A stretch of 44,421 bases of DNA, from the NCBI GenBank assembly GCA_019428815.1, contig JAHYJW010000007.1:1-44421 (forward strand). The letters are read 5' to 3'. This document shows, in pieces, positions 16,728 through 25,078 of this stretch (positions within the stretch are counted from its first letter, which is position 1; each line of letters starts with the position of its first letter). The notes beneath the pieces were generated by a model. It made no database searches. It was not told the origin of the DNA and saw nothing but the letters and a program-made list of their open reading frames with translations. This DNA is from Patescibacteria group bacterium. GTDB lineage: Archaea > Nanobdellota > Nanobdellia > Pacearchaeales > GW2011-AR1. The position numbers and the translations under genes were made by a program.

Positions 16728-17999
16728 TTATTCAAGTTTTTTTGTTATTTCTAAAGATATTTTCTTAAGAATTTTGACTAGATAATCTATATCTTCAAAA
16801 GAGTTATAAAAATAAAAACTTATCCTGCAAGTACCTGGAATATTTAGTTTTTTCATCAGGGGGATATTACAATGATAACCTGCACGAATTGCGATTCCAT
16901 AAAAATCTAACAAAGAAGCAACATCATGAGGGGGGATTTTTTCAAAATTAAATGAAAGAATTCCAGAGATGTTCTTAGAACTGTTATATACTTTAATTCC
17001 CGGAATTTCTTTTAGTTTGTTTAAGGCATATGCTGTAAGCTTTTTTTCCCAAGATTCAATATTCTCAATACCAATGCTTTGTATATATCTAATTGCCCTT
17101 CCTAAGCCAATCGCTGAACTTATATCTGGTGTTCCTGCCTCAAATTTAAATGGAATTTCAGCCCAAGAAGATTTTTTCAATTCAACATCATTTATCATCC
17201 CCCCTCCAAAAAGAAAAGGAGGTAATTTTTTTAGCAATTCCTTTTTACCATAAAGAACCCCAATTCCAGTTGGGCCTAACATTTTATGGCCAGAAAAGGC
17301 TAAGAAATCACAGTTTAAATCTTTAACATTCACTTTCATATGGGGCATTGATTGAGCTGCGTCAACTATAGTAATTGCTTTTTTTGATTTTGCAAACTTA
17401 ATAATCTCCTTAATGGGATTTATCAAACCAAATGAATTTGAAACATGGTTAATTGCTACAATAGCAGTTTTATTTGTTATCTTTTTTAAAGCATCGTCAA
17501 AATCTAGTTCATAATTTTCAGGCTTGATTTCGATAAATTTAATTTTCATGTTATTCCTTTTTGCAAGCTGTTGCCAAGGAATAAGATTTGAGTGGTGTTC
17601 TAATTCAGTTAGAACGATTTCATTCTTTTTTGATTTTCTCTTAGATTTACTTTTAATCTCTCCTTTTGATTCAGAAATTATAAAAGGTAAAGAATAAGAC
17701 AAAAGATTTAAGGATTCTGTTGTATTTTTGGTATAAATTATTTCTTCAGGATCTGAACCGATAAATTCTGCAACTATCTCCTTAGATTTCATATAAAGTT
17801 CTGTTGCTTTTTCACTTAATCTATAAATACCTCGGTGAATATTAGCATAATCTTTTTCGTAGAAATTTTTGAGGGTATTAATCACTTGCTTAGGCTTTTG
17901 ACTTGTAGCTGCATTATCAAGATACACTAATCTTTTATTATTCTTAAAAATTGGGAAATCTTTCTTTATTCGTTTGATAGTTTTATTATTAAGTTCCAT
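16728..17999 (-). CDS. sufS: Cysteine desulfurase SufS
   Basis: 423 aa PLP enzyme that takes sulfur from cysteine as a persulfide for iron-sulfur clusters. LDNAATSQKP start, EHHSNLIPW (His on the PLP ring), VDAAQS, Schiff-base lysine K239 in FSGHKMLGPTG, and the catalytic Cys377 in IRAGYHCNIP, the group II (SufS/CsdA) motif. An odd basic insertion, SKGEIKSKSKRKSKKNE at about 110-127, sits between two conserved strands; SufS proteins usually have only a short loop there. It lies 134 bp after sufB, with a T-rich spacer, and 30 bp before sufU. Confidence 0.95.
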   Translation of the reverse strand: MELNNKTIKRIKKDFPIFKNNKRLVYLDNAATSQKPKQVINTLKNFYEKDYANIHRGIYRLSEKATELYMKSKEIVAEFIGSDPEEIIYTKNTTESLNLLSYSLPFIISESKGEIKSKSKRKSKKNEIVLTELEHHSNLIPWQQLAKRNNMKIKFIEIKPENYELDFDDALKKITNKTAIVAINHVSNSFGLINPIKEIIKFAKSKKAITIVDAAQSMPHMKVNVKDLNCDFLAFSGHKMLGPTGIGVLYGKKELLKKLPPFLFGGGMINDVELKKSSWAEIPFKFEAGTPDISSAIGLGRAIRYIQSIGIENIESWEKKLTAYALNKLKEIPGIKVYNSSKNISGILSFNFEKIPPHDVASLLDFYGIAIRAGYHCNIPLMKKLNIPGTCRISFYFYNSFEDIDYLVKILKKISLEITKKLE

Positions 18000-18133
18000 A
18001 ATAAAAATGGATAAACAGGCTTTTTAGATTTTTGTATGTCCCTTTTTAATGGGATTTTTTCTAGAACTTTTTTTGATTTTTTTCTAAAATTTTTTCTTTG
18101 ATTTTCGATTAATTTTAAAAGTTTTTATTTTGT

Positions 18134-19558
18134 TTAGATACTACTATTTTCAATTTCTAGCTCGATAAGTCGATTAATCTCAATTGCATATTCTATTGGA
18201 AGTTCTTTTATAAGAGGTTCTATAAATCCTGAAACAAGAAGGTTAATTGCATCTTTTTTAGGCAAACCTCTACTAGTTAGGTAAAATATCTCTTCTTCAC
18301 CAATCTTTCCTACTGTTGCTTCATGAGAAACTTTAACATCTTTTTCTTCTACCTCCATACTTGGAAAAGTTTTAATTTTACTTTTATCATCTAACATTAA
18401 ACCTTCACAAGTAACACTTGATTTTGAATTTTTACATCCTTTTTTAAGATTTACAAAACCTCTATAACTTGTGGTTCCACCACCTGAAGAAAGACTTTTA
18501 CTTACCACATGAGAATTAGTATCAGGAGCTAAATGATAAACCTTACAACCTGTGTCTTGGTTTTGATTAGTTGAGGCATAAGTAATCCCTAAATAGTCTA
18601 CTTTTGCACCTTTTTCTAAAAGGATACTACAGGGGTATAACATAGTTACTTTACTTCCCAGATTAGAATTAATCCACTCTATTTTTCCGTTTTCGTAAAC
18701 TACTGCTTTTTTAGTATTTAGGTTATAAGTATTCTTACTCCAATTTTCAAGGCTACTATACCTTACCTTAGCACCCTTTAATACATAAATCTCAACACAT
18801 CCTGAATGTAAACCTGAACTTTTATCTTCATAATTAGGGCTTGAACAACCTTCAATGTAATGAACTTCTGAGTTTTCATCTGCAATAATTAGTGTATGTT
18901 CAAATTGACCGCTGTTTTTAGAATTCATCCTAAAATAGGCTTGAAGGGGAAATTCAACTTTAACCCCTTTAGGAACATAAATAAATGTTCCTCCAGACCA
19001 AAAGGCTCCATGAAGAGCTGCAAATTTGTGAGATTTTGGTGAGACGCATTCTGTCATAAAATATTTTTTGAATAAATCAGGGTATTTTTTTAATCCCTCA
19101 TCACAATTAATAAAAATAATCCCTTGGTTTTCTAAATCTTTTTTTAGATTATGATATAACATCTCAGATTCATACTGAGCTCCAACCCCTCCAAGAGTTT
19201 TTTTTTCTGCTTCTGGTATCCCTAAGTTTTCATAAACTTGCCTTATCTCTGTTGGAATCTCTTCCCAACTTGTTAAATTTTTTTTTGAGTCTGGTTTTAA
19301 AAAAAGATGTATTTCATTAAGATTTAAGTCTTTTAAACTTGGCCCGAAATTTGGCATTTTCATTTCCTTAAAAATTTGAAGAGATTCTAATCTTTTTTGT
19401 AACATCCATTCAGGTTCTGATTTATCTTCTGAGATTTTCCTAACTAAATCTTCAGATATTCCCGGTAAAGATTTAAACAAAAGTCTTTCGGGATTAGGTT
19501 GATCATTACCTCCCTGAGTTTTGTTTGTATTTAAAGAACTTAAAAATTCATTGTTCAT
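18134..19558 (-). CDS. sufB: Fe-S cluster assembly scaffold SufB
   Basis: 474 aa. The right-handed beta-helix core of SufB is recognisable: FIYVPKGVKVEFPLQAYFR, GCSSPNY, SVTCEGLMLDD with the scaffold cysteine, VSHEATVGKIGEEEIFYL with the conserved histidine, and the terminal SGFIEP helix pair that contacts SufC. It receives sulfur and builds the nascent cluster in the SufBC complex. No sufD appears in the cluster, so SufB probably pairs with itself (SufB2C2), as proposed for minimal SUF systems. It is the first gene of the operon. The N-terminal ~30 residues are Asn/Gln rich and poorly conserved. Confidence 0.95.
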   Translation of the reverse strand: MNNEFLSSLNTNKTQGGNDQPNPERLLFKSLPGISEDLVRKISEDKSEPEWMLQKRLESLQIFKEMKMPNFGPSLKDLNLNEIHLFLKPDSKKNLTSWEEIPTEIRQVYENLGIPEAEKKTLGGVGAQYESEMLYHNLKKDLENQGIIFINCDEGLKKYPDLFKKYFMTECVSPKSHKFAALHGAFWSGGTFIYVPKGVKVEFPLQAYFRMNSKNSGQFEHTLIIADENSEVHYIEGCSSPNYEDKSSGLHSGCVEIYVLKGAKVRYSSLENWSKNTYNLNTKKAVVYENGKIEWINSNLGSKVTMLYPCSILLEKGAKVDYLGITYASTNQNQDTGCKVYHLAPDTNSHVVSKSLSSGGGTTSYRGFVNLKKGCKNSKSSVTCEGLMLDDKSKIKTFPSMEVEEKDVKVSHEATVGKIGEEEIFYLTSRGLPKKDAINLLVSGFIEPLIKELPIEYAIEINRLIELEIENSSI

Positions 19559-19650
19559 TTTATGTTGTAAGTTATTTTAAAGCGATTTTAAAGCTATTTT
19601 AAAGTTGCTTAAAGATTATTTATAACTTTTTTCAGTTATCTTAAGAAGTT

Positions 19651-20601
19651 TTACATTCTTTCAAGTTTATTGATTCTATCATCTATATCTGGATGTGTTG
19701 AAAAAAGCCCAGTAATCTTTTTTTTAAAGGGATCTGAAATGAACAGTGGAGCCATAGATTTTGCTACCTTCTGTTTTTTTTCTGATTCAGGAACATGTTC
19801 CTTCTTAATCTTTTTCAATGCATTTGCTAAACCTGGGGGATATCTTGTGAATTTTACTCCAGTTGCATCTGCAGCATACTCCCTTTTTCTAGAAATAGCT
19901 AAAGAAACTATTTGTGCTACAATAGGTGCTAAAATTGCAAATAAAACCCCTAATAAAATCAAAATTGCTTGACCTTTACTATCTCTATTTCCTCTTCCCA
20001 TATTTGAAAACCAGAGACTTCTTAAGAATAATTGAGCGATTATAGAAATCATACCAACTAAAACTGCAGTTAGAGTCATGAATCTGATGTCATAATTAGC
20101 TATATGCGACATTTCGTGAGCAACAACACCTTCTAATTCCTGTTTATTTAATTTTTCAAAGGCTGCTGTTGTGATACAAATCACTGCATTTTCAGGGTTT
20201 CTTCCTGAAGCAAAAGCATTTATCTCATTTGATTCCATAACATATAACCTTGGCATTGGTAATCCTGAAGCAATAGAAATTCCTTCAACAGAATGATAAA
20301 ACATCCTATGCTCTGTTTTTGAAGCAGGTTTAGCTCTAACAGACGCAAGAGCAATTTTATCTGAGTTATAATACCCTGCAATAACATAAGTCAAAGAAAA
20401 AATTGTTGCAAAAATCATTATAATGAAAAAATATCCTGGATCAACTGCTAATGAGATAACATATCCTAAAATAATAAAGAAAATGAAAATAACTCCAATC
20501 ATTAATGCAGATTTAATTTTATTTCTTTGGATTTGATCATGAAAAGATAAATGTCCTATTTTTTCTCTTTTAGGATTTCCTTTTTCTATACTATTTTCCA
20601 T
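19651..20601 (-). CDS. htpX: HtpX-type membrane zinc metalloprotease
   Basis: 316 aa M48 protease for membrane-protein quality control. Two transmembrane helices at about 31-52 and 57-78; a conserved MPRLYVMESNEINAFASGRNP; the zinc site HEMSH (162-166) and third ligand glutamate in SRKREYAADATG (about 241-252); two further helices at about 176-196 and 210-235; then the THPDIDDRI terminal motif. Active-site orientation is cytoplasmic in the family. A TATA-like CTTAAAAAC at about 20622-20630 lies 20-30 nt before the start. It is transcribed separately from sufB, which starts 92 bp downstream. Confidence 0.94.
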   Translation of the reverse strand: MENSIEKGNPKREKIGHLSFHDQIQRNKIKSALMIGVIFIFFIILGYVISLAVDPGYFFIIMIFATIFSLTYVIAGYYNSDKIALASVRAKPASKTEHRMFYHSVEGISIASGLPMPRLYVMESNEINAFASGRNPENAVICITTAAFEKLNKQELEGVVAHEMSHIANYDIRFMTLTAVLVGMISIIAQLFLRSLWFSNMGRGNRDSKGQAILILLGVLFAILAPIVAQIVSLAISRKREYAADATGVKFTRYPPGLANALKKIKKEHVPESEKKQKVAKSMAPLFISDPFKKKITGLFSTHPDIDDRINKLERM

Positions 20602-20779
20602 AAGAAGAAGAATGATATGATGTTTTTAAGGGTTTTTGCAATATTGCTTGGTGTGGCTTCCGGGACTTTCACAGGCAAGTATTCGCAAGGAGAAGAAATA
20701 TTTAAACATTCTGGTAAAAACATGAGAATATTTTAGGAATTTTGTTATTAAGATTATGTTCTATGCCTTTTAGAATATT

Positions 20780-21235
20780 TTATTTGATAGTTCCACCAAG
20801 ATAATTTCTAAAATAAATTTGTTCTTCTTTCCAAAATATTTTTTCTTCTCCAGAAAAACTATTTATATCTCCTTTCCATCCGTTTTCATATCTAAAATCT
20901 CCTTCTTCATATTCTTTTGGACCTCTCACAGGAAAATCTTCTGGAAACCTTTGTAAACATCTTTTTAAGAAAGAAAAACATCTGCTTGACAAATCTTCAT
21001 GAGATAACATTCCGCCCCTATATGACATAGACCAAATTGGAGTTCCATTATACCAAACAACCTCTTGCCCAGCATCAGTAAAATATCCAAAATATTTATC
21101 CTTATATAAAAGAGGTCTTTCTCCATAACTATACTCTAAACCATTATCTTTTGTTTTAGTTGGTTTAGTTGTTTTTGAAGCAAAAGTAGCTTTTTTTGCT
21201 CTATGTATAAAATCTATTGTTTCTTTATTTACCAT
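20780..21235 (-). CDS. DUF5680-family protein
   Basis: 151 aa, soluble. FIHRAKKATFAS, YSYGERPLLYKDKYFGYFTDAGQEVVWYNG, PIWSMSYRGG, a helix with FSFLKRCLQ, PVRGPKEY, and the ending FSGEEKIFWKEEQIYFRNYLGG match the DUF5680 pattern as I know it, found alone or attached to XRE regulators. Function unknown. Its start overlaps the radical SAM gene end by 11 bp, so the two are probably co-translated. No catalytic set is obvious; conserved Trp, Gly and Asp suggest a small ligand-binding fold. Confidence 0.7.
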   Translation of the reverse strand: MVNKETIDFIHRAKKATFASKTTKPTKTKDNGLEYSYGERPLLYKDKYFGYFTDAGQEVVWYNGTPIWSMSYRGGMLSHEDLSSRCFSFLKRCLQRFPEDFPVRGPKEYEEGDFRYENGWKGDINSFSGEEKIFWKEEQIYFRNYLGGTIK

Positions 21236-22049
21236 TTTTTTCAGTCCCGTGGTGGAAATAAATTTTATAAGGGATTTTAGATTTTTTACAATATCCAGAT
21301 ATTTCTGTTTCTAAATTATCCCAATAGGAATTATCTTTTTTTTGTATTTGTTCGTAAAGAGGAATTAATTCTGGTTTATTCTCTCTAAGAAAATCGAAAA
21401 TTCTTTTTCTATTATTCGCTCTTATATTTAAATTTTCAAATAGCACTTCATCAGCATAATCTCTTGATAATTCTAACAATTCTCTAAAATCAGTAATTTC
21501 TGGAAACATTGGAGAAATGAATAAGTATGTTTCTACTCCTTCTTCATGTAATTTTTTTAATGCTTCTAATCTTCTTTTTGGAGATGAAGCATAAGGTTCT
21601 AATTTTCTTGAAAGACCCTCATTAAATATTCCCACTGAAATGCCTACTCTTAAATTTTTGAATTGTTTTAATAAGTCTAAATCTCTTAAAACAAGAGGAG
21701 ATTTAGTTAAAATCTCTAATCTTGGTTGAAATTCTAATAGTTTTTCTAAGCATCCTCTTGTAATTTTATACTTGGCTTCTAATGGTTGGTAAGGGTCGGT
21801 TACAGAACCAATTAAAATCACTGACCCTTCTTTAATAGATTTTGAAGTTATTGTTTCTGGAGCATTAATTTTTACATCTACAAAAGAACCCCATTCTTCT
21901 CCGTTATGTCCTGTAAATCTCTTCATAAAATCAGCATAACAATATAGACATGCATGTTGACATCCAGTATAAGGATTCAAAACAAAATCTGCATCCGGTA
22001 AATTACTCTTTGTAATTACTGATTTTACTTTTTTTTCTTTTATTTCCAT
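21225..22049 (-). CDS. Radical SAM protein of the SPL/Rv2578c-like group
   Basis: 274 aa. The cluster motif is C30-x3-C34-x2-C37 in YTGCQHACLYCYA, followed by LIGSVTDPYQPLEAKYK and LEILTKSPLVLRDLDLL; this layout belongs to the group often labelled SPL-family or DNA repair photolyase. True spore photoproduct lyase carries extra features absent here, and sporulation does not exist in archaea, so the repair label should not be taken literally. The SAM site and barrel look complete; the substrate is unknown. Another radical SAM gene lies 24 bp upstream on the same strand, and the DUF5680 gene overlaps its 3' end. Confidence 0.85.
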   Translation of the reverse strand: MEIKEKKVKSVITKSNLPDADFVLNPYTGCQHACLYCYADFMKRFTGHNGEEWGSFVDVKINAPETITSKSIKEGSVILIGSVTDPYQPLEAKYKITRGCLEKLLEFQPRLEILTKSPLVLRDLDLLKQFKNLRVGISVGIFNEGLSRKLEPYASSPKRRLEALKKLHEEGVETYLFISPMFPEITDFRELLELSRDYADEVLFENLNIRANNRKRIFDFLRENKPELIPLYEQIQKKDNSYWDNLETEISGYCKKSKIPYKIYFHHGTEKNGK

Positions 22050-22073
22050 ATGATTTAAATTTTCCCCATATAT

Positions 22074-22937
22074 TTAAAGTTTAGCAATTCCTGAAAATTT
22101 TTGATATCTTAAATCACCCAAAATAGATTCTTCTAATGGCTCTCCATGAGGGTCATAAGCCCAAGGGTCTGAAAGTAACAGACCTCTAAATGTTATATTA
22201 AGATGGCTTGAATTTTTGTCAGAATCTCCTAATGCATTTTGAACATAAACTCTTGGGCCTTCAAACGATTCTAGCTTTTGATATATATCAATAGCAGTTT
22301 GATATTCTTGGTTTGTTAAACTTAAATCTAATCTGTGTGCTCCTCTTCCTACAGGAAAAAATTTCATTAGATGCAATCTTTCCACTCCCGCATCAGTCAA
22401 ATTCCTATAAATATCTTTGATTATTTCTTCATCAACATTTAATTTTGTTAAAGGAATTTGAGCCATTGTTCTCATGCCTCCTATTTGAACAACTTGTTTT
22501 ATCTGTTCTAAATTTGAAGAATTATATCCTTTTGGTCTAAGAGAATTAGGTTCATATGGAGAGTCATAAGTAAATCCAACTTCTCTAATAATATCTTTTA
22601 GAGCATTTTTGTCTACAAGAGCTAATCCTCTTCCTGTTGTTGTAATTGAGATATTATCTCTACCAAATTTTTTACTTAATCTTCTTATTACCTCTACATT
22701 TTCTCTGAAAAGTAATGGTTCTCCTCCAGATATATCAATATCAAAAGATTCTAGGTCTAAATTATCTACAACCTTTAATTTATCTTCTAAAGATAATTCT
22801 ACTCCCTTTCTTTTGATTTTTTCTAATTCAGTTTCTAATGATTCAAAAGAAGGAAGATAATATGCATTAATGCAACAAAAAGAACAATTCCATGGACATG
22901 CTTTAGTGATATTCCAAATTAAGGGTATCCCTTGCAT
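22074..22937 (-). CDS. Radical SAM protein, MoaA/PqqE-like
   Basis: 287 aa. C14-x3-C18-x2-C21 in ACPWNCSFCC binds the 4Fe-4S cluster; ISGGEPLLF (GGEPL at 71-75) binds SAM. The barrel continues through SITTTGRGLAL, GFTYDSPYEPNSLRPKGY and TMAQIPLTKLN. There is no C-terminal cysteine-rich SPASM domain, although the ending DPWAYDPHGEPL recalls SPASM proteins just before such a domain. The reaction is unknown; relatives modify peptides or make cofactors. It forms a probable operon with the second radical SAM gene and the DUF5680 gene. Confidence 0.82.
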   Translation of the reverse strand: MQGIPLIWNITKACPWNCSFCCINAYYLPSFESLETELEKIKRKGVELSLEDKLKVVDNLDLESFDIDISGGEPLLFRENVEVIRRLSKKFGRDNISITTTGRGLALVDKNALKDIIREVGFTYDSPYEPNSLRPKGYNSSNLEQIKQVVQIGGMRTMAQIPLTKLNVDEEIIKDIYRNLTDAGVERLHLMKFFPVGRGAHRLDLSLTNQEYQTAIDIYQKLESFEGPRVYVQNALGDSDKNSSHLNITFRGLLLSDPWAYDPHGEPLEESILGDLRYQKFSGIAKL

Positions 22938-23061
22938 AAAAACTATAAGAAAACCAATCTTATAAATTTTTCTATTGTAGTAACTTTATAGTGATTATTA
23001 ATAGAAAAATGTTAATTCCTCCAAATAATTATTGAGACTTTTGTATAGTTATTTAAAGATT

Positions 23062-23610
23062 CTAGAATTCTACTTTTGGTACTGATCTCTCTTCTTTTGG
23101 TATCTCAAAATACTTCTTAGGTTTTTTTCCGTAAATAGAAGCAAATATAACTCCTGGGAATCTTTTAGTAATGTTATTATATGATAAGATTGAGTCGTTA
23201 TAATGTTGTCTTGCATATGCAACTTTATCTTCGATTGCAGACAATTCTTGTTGAAGATGAAGGAAATTTTCGTTAGCCTTTAATTGAGGGTAATTTTCAG
23301 CTAATGCTAATATCGATTTTAAGGCATGCTGTAATTCTGCCCCTTTAGCAAATTTTTGTTCCATTGTTTTTGCGCCCATAAAAGCTTTTCTTGCATTTGT
23401 CACTTCTGTCATGATACTTTTTTCATGCTTCATATATCCTTTAACAGAATTCATTAAGTTTGGAACAAGATCTACTCTTTTTTTAAGTTGAACATCAATT
23501 TGGCTAAGAGAATTATCAATTCTATTTTCTAGGGTAATAAATCTATTAAAATATCCAATAAAAAATATTGCAATTAAAGCAATCACTCCAACAATAATCC
23601 ATAATACCAT
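23062..23610 (-). CDS. lemA: LemA family protein
   Basis: 182 aa. One N-terminal transmembrane helix (2-22) and then the LemA four-helix domain: NRFITLENRIDNSLSQIDVQLKKR, then VDLVPNLMNSVKGY, TNARKAF, LLALAENYPQLKANENFLHLQ (here SILALAENYPQLK) and the terminal YNNITKRFPGVIFA. Function of LemA is unsettled; it often accompanies membrane proteases such as HtpX, which is in this neighbourhood though not adjacent. The order of helices and the length are normal for the family. Confidence 0.92.
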   Translation of the reverse strand: MVLWIIVGVIALIAIFFIGYFNRFITLENRIDNSLSQIDVQLKKRVDLVPNLMNSVKGYMKHEKSIMTEVTNARKAFMGAKTMEQKFAKGAELQHALKSILALAENYPQLKANENFLHLQQELSAIEDKVAYARQHYNDSILSYNNITKRFPGVIFASIYGKKPKKYFEIPKEERSVPKVEF

Positions 23611-23670
23611 CTTTTATTTTAGTCAAAGTTCTTTATAAACTTTTTTAAGTTTTTGAAATTTGGGGATTTA

Positions 23671-23685
23671 GTTAAAAATATATAC
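23671..23685 (+). promoter_or_regulatory. TATA box of tRNA-Ser(CGA)
   Basis: AAAATATATACC is centred about 26 nt before the tRNA 5' end at 23708, so the primary transcript would start at or very near the mature 5' end and leave little for RNase P to remove. Confidence 0.6.
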
Positions 23686-23707
23686 CTCAAATAATAAGTT
23701 CTTTTAA

Positions 23708-23824
23708 GCCAGTGTGCCAGAGTGGTAATGGAACGGTCTCGAAATTAATGTTGATGTGGTTAGTAATCAAAATCAAGAAAACCGTGCCTTAATCGGCTCC
23801 TAGGTTCGAATCCTAGCGCTGGCG
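23708..23824 (+). tRNA. tRNA-Ser(CGA) with a 36-nt intron
   Basis: Class II tRNA: acceptor GCCAGTG/CGCTGGC, discriminator G; long variable arm GCC...GGC; T-arm CTAGG/CCTAG around TTCGAAT. The anticodon stem is ACGGT/ACCGT with the intron (23744-23779) after position 37. The spliced loop CTCGAAA gives anticodon CGA, a serine anticodon that agrees with the long arm. The central helix of the bulge-helix-bulge is imperfect (CTCG against CAAG, one mismatch), while bulge sizes still fit; the exact splice point could shift by one base. The intron carries TTGAT/ATCAA. Confidence 0.87.
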
Positions 23825-23971
23825 TTTTATTCTTTATTTGTTATTTATTCCTAATCTAATTAATAGCTTAGAAAGAGCACCATTATCCTTGACCAAACTA
23901 AAATACCAAGCATTTAAACACCATTATGGAGAATACATAAAATTTAAATAATCTAACCTTTAATCATTAAT

Positions 23972-24289
23972 ATGGAAAAAGATATTGGAAAGGTAACAAA
24001 AAACGATACAACAGATGTAATAATAAGAATTGATGATTTTGGCGGAAGAAGAGGGGTAACAATTAGGGAATTTGTGACTAGTGATAGGTATACAGGTTTT
24101 ACAAAATCTGGGGTAAGAATATCTGCTGCTGATTTTAGGAAATTTAAGGAGATTATTAATTCTATTGATGAAGAAGAGCTAAAAGAAGAAGTAGCTCAAA
24201 AAGAAGAAGAAAAGTCTGGGCATAAAGATATCTCTAAAAAACCAGCTTCATCAAATAAAGATATAGATGAAGAAATCCCAGATTATTAA
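23972..24289 (+). CDS. PC4-like transcription coactivator/ssDNA-binding protein
   Basis: 105 aa. Residues 1-65 match the PC4/p15 domain: DIGKVTKNDTTDVIIRIDDF, GRRGVTIREFVTS, YTGFTKSGVRISAADFRKFKEII, that is, the four-strand sheet with conserved GVTI-R and KxGVRI, then an alpha helix. The rest is an acidic, Lys-rich disordered tail (EEEKSGHKDISKK). PC4 proteins dimerise and bind single-stranded DNA; archaeal members are thought to act in transcription or repair. A TATA-like AAAATTTAAAT at about 23939-23950 gives a leaderless start. It is a single-gene unit downstream of tRNA-Ser. Confidence 0.8.
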   Translation: MEKDIGKVTKNDTTDVIIRIDDFGGRRGVTIREFVTSDRYTGFTKSGVRISAADFRKFKEIINSIDEEELKEEVAQKEEEKSGHKDISKKPASSNKDIDEEIPDY

Positions 24290-24395
24290 CATAATTAACA
24301 CAAAAACAGATATAAGAAAAGATATCTAAACATTCTTTGTTCTAAATTCTTTGTTCTAAAGATTGGGGCTTGGGTATTTCTAGTAATAACTGATT

Positions 24396-24929
24396 TCACT
24401 TACTCTTTATTTCTTTTGATAGTTTGTTCAATTCTTCAAACCTTTCCTTAAAACCTGTTGACCCAAAACTTTTTTCTCCTCTTTGAGTCACAGAAAGATT
24501 TGACACTTCTTTTACAGATACTCTTCTAACAGGTATTATAACTAATTGCGCGATACGCATTCCTTTTTCAATTTCTATCTGGCCTTCACCAAGATTAACT
24601 AAAACAACAGAAACCTCGCCAGTGTATGCTGAATCAAAAGTTCCTGCTGCAGTATGAACCCCCATCTTACTTACAATTCCCACACGATCCCGTATTAGTC
24701 CAACATGTCCTTCAGGGATCTTAACCGCGATGCCTGTTTTAACTGTTTGTTGTTCTAAAGGATGAATACTAACTGTTTCTTGAGCTCTAAGATCTAATCC
24801 TACGTCCGTATCAAACATGTACTCTGGAAGAAATGCTCCTTCAGAAACTTTCTTAACTTCTAAAACAAATTTTGTTTCCTCTTTCTTTGTTTTTTTTACA
24901 ACCTTTTTTTTCTCAATTTTCTTTTTCAT
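24396..24929 (-). CDS. dut: dUTP diphosphatase
   Basis: 177 aa trimeric-type dUTPase that turns dUTP into dUMP and keeps uracil out of DNA. Motif 1 TDVGLDLRAQE, motif 2 RDRVGIVSKMGVHTAAGTFD (the RSG variant), motif 3 FDSAYTGEVSVVLVN with the catalytic region, motif 4 RIAQLVIIPV, and motif 5 RGEKSFGSTGF, the mobile arm. A lysine-rich N-terminus (MKKKIEKKKVVKKTKKEE) of ~20 residues is extra. In motif 3 the family usually has a tyrosine or aspartate a few residues before G; SAYTG fits. Transcribed leftwards with no obvious partner. Confidence 0.9.
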   Translation of the reverse strand: MKKKIEKKKVVKKTKKEETKFVLEVKKVSEGAFLPEYMFDTDVGLDLRAQETVSIHPLEQQTVKTGIAVKIPEGHVGLIRDRVGIVSKMGVHTAAGTFDSAYTGEVSVVLVNLGEGQIEIEKGMRIAQLVIIPVRRVSVKEVSNLSVTQRGEKSFGSTGFKERFEELNKLSKEIKSK

Positions 24930-25048
24930 AAATTCTTCTTTTTTAATTTAATAGTCAATTCTTTATTTAACTAATAAATTTATGTATATAAATATTATTC
25001 TTTGGATTAAATCCAAAGATTTTAAATTAAATCAAAAAGTTTCGATAA

Positions 25049-25058
25049 GTTTAAAAAT
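25049..25058 (+). promoter_or_regulatory. TATA box of triplicated gene, copy 1
   Basis: GTTTAAAAAT is centred about 25.5 nt before the ATG at 25079. The same box precedes copies 2 and 3 at nearly the same spacing, so each copy should have its own leaderless transcript. Confidence 0.65.
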
Positions 25059-25078
25059 CTCAAAATCATTAATCTTAA

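Noticed and set aside
20617-20736. Plus-strand ORF whose N-terminus (FLRVFAILLGVASGTFTG) recalls TctA-like membrane proteins
   Set aside because: It occupies the htpX promoter region, loses similarity after ~20 residues and ends quickly. At most a remnant; evidence too weak to list.
21225-22049. DNA photolyase / spore photoproduct lyase
   Set aside because: Only the radical SAM core is shared; no spore or repair context, so I call it a radical SAM protein of unknown substrate.
23834-23923. 30-codon minus-strand frame just after tRNA-Ser(CGA), ending ALSKLLIRLGINNK
   Set aside because: Looks faintly protein-like but lacks a start, is very short and is preceded by an in-frame stop. Possibly a gene tail remnant; not supportable.
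24333-24360. Two direct copies of TTCTTTGTTCTAAA
   Set aside because: A minor slippage duplication in an intergenic region with no visible role.
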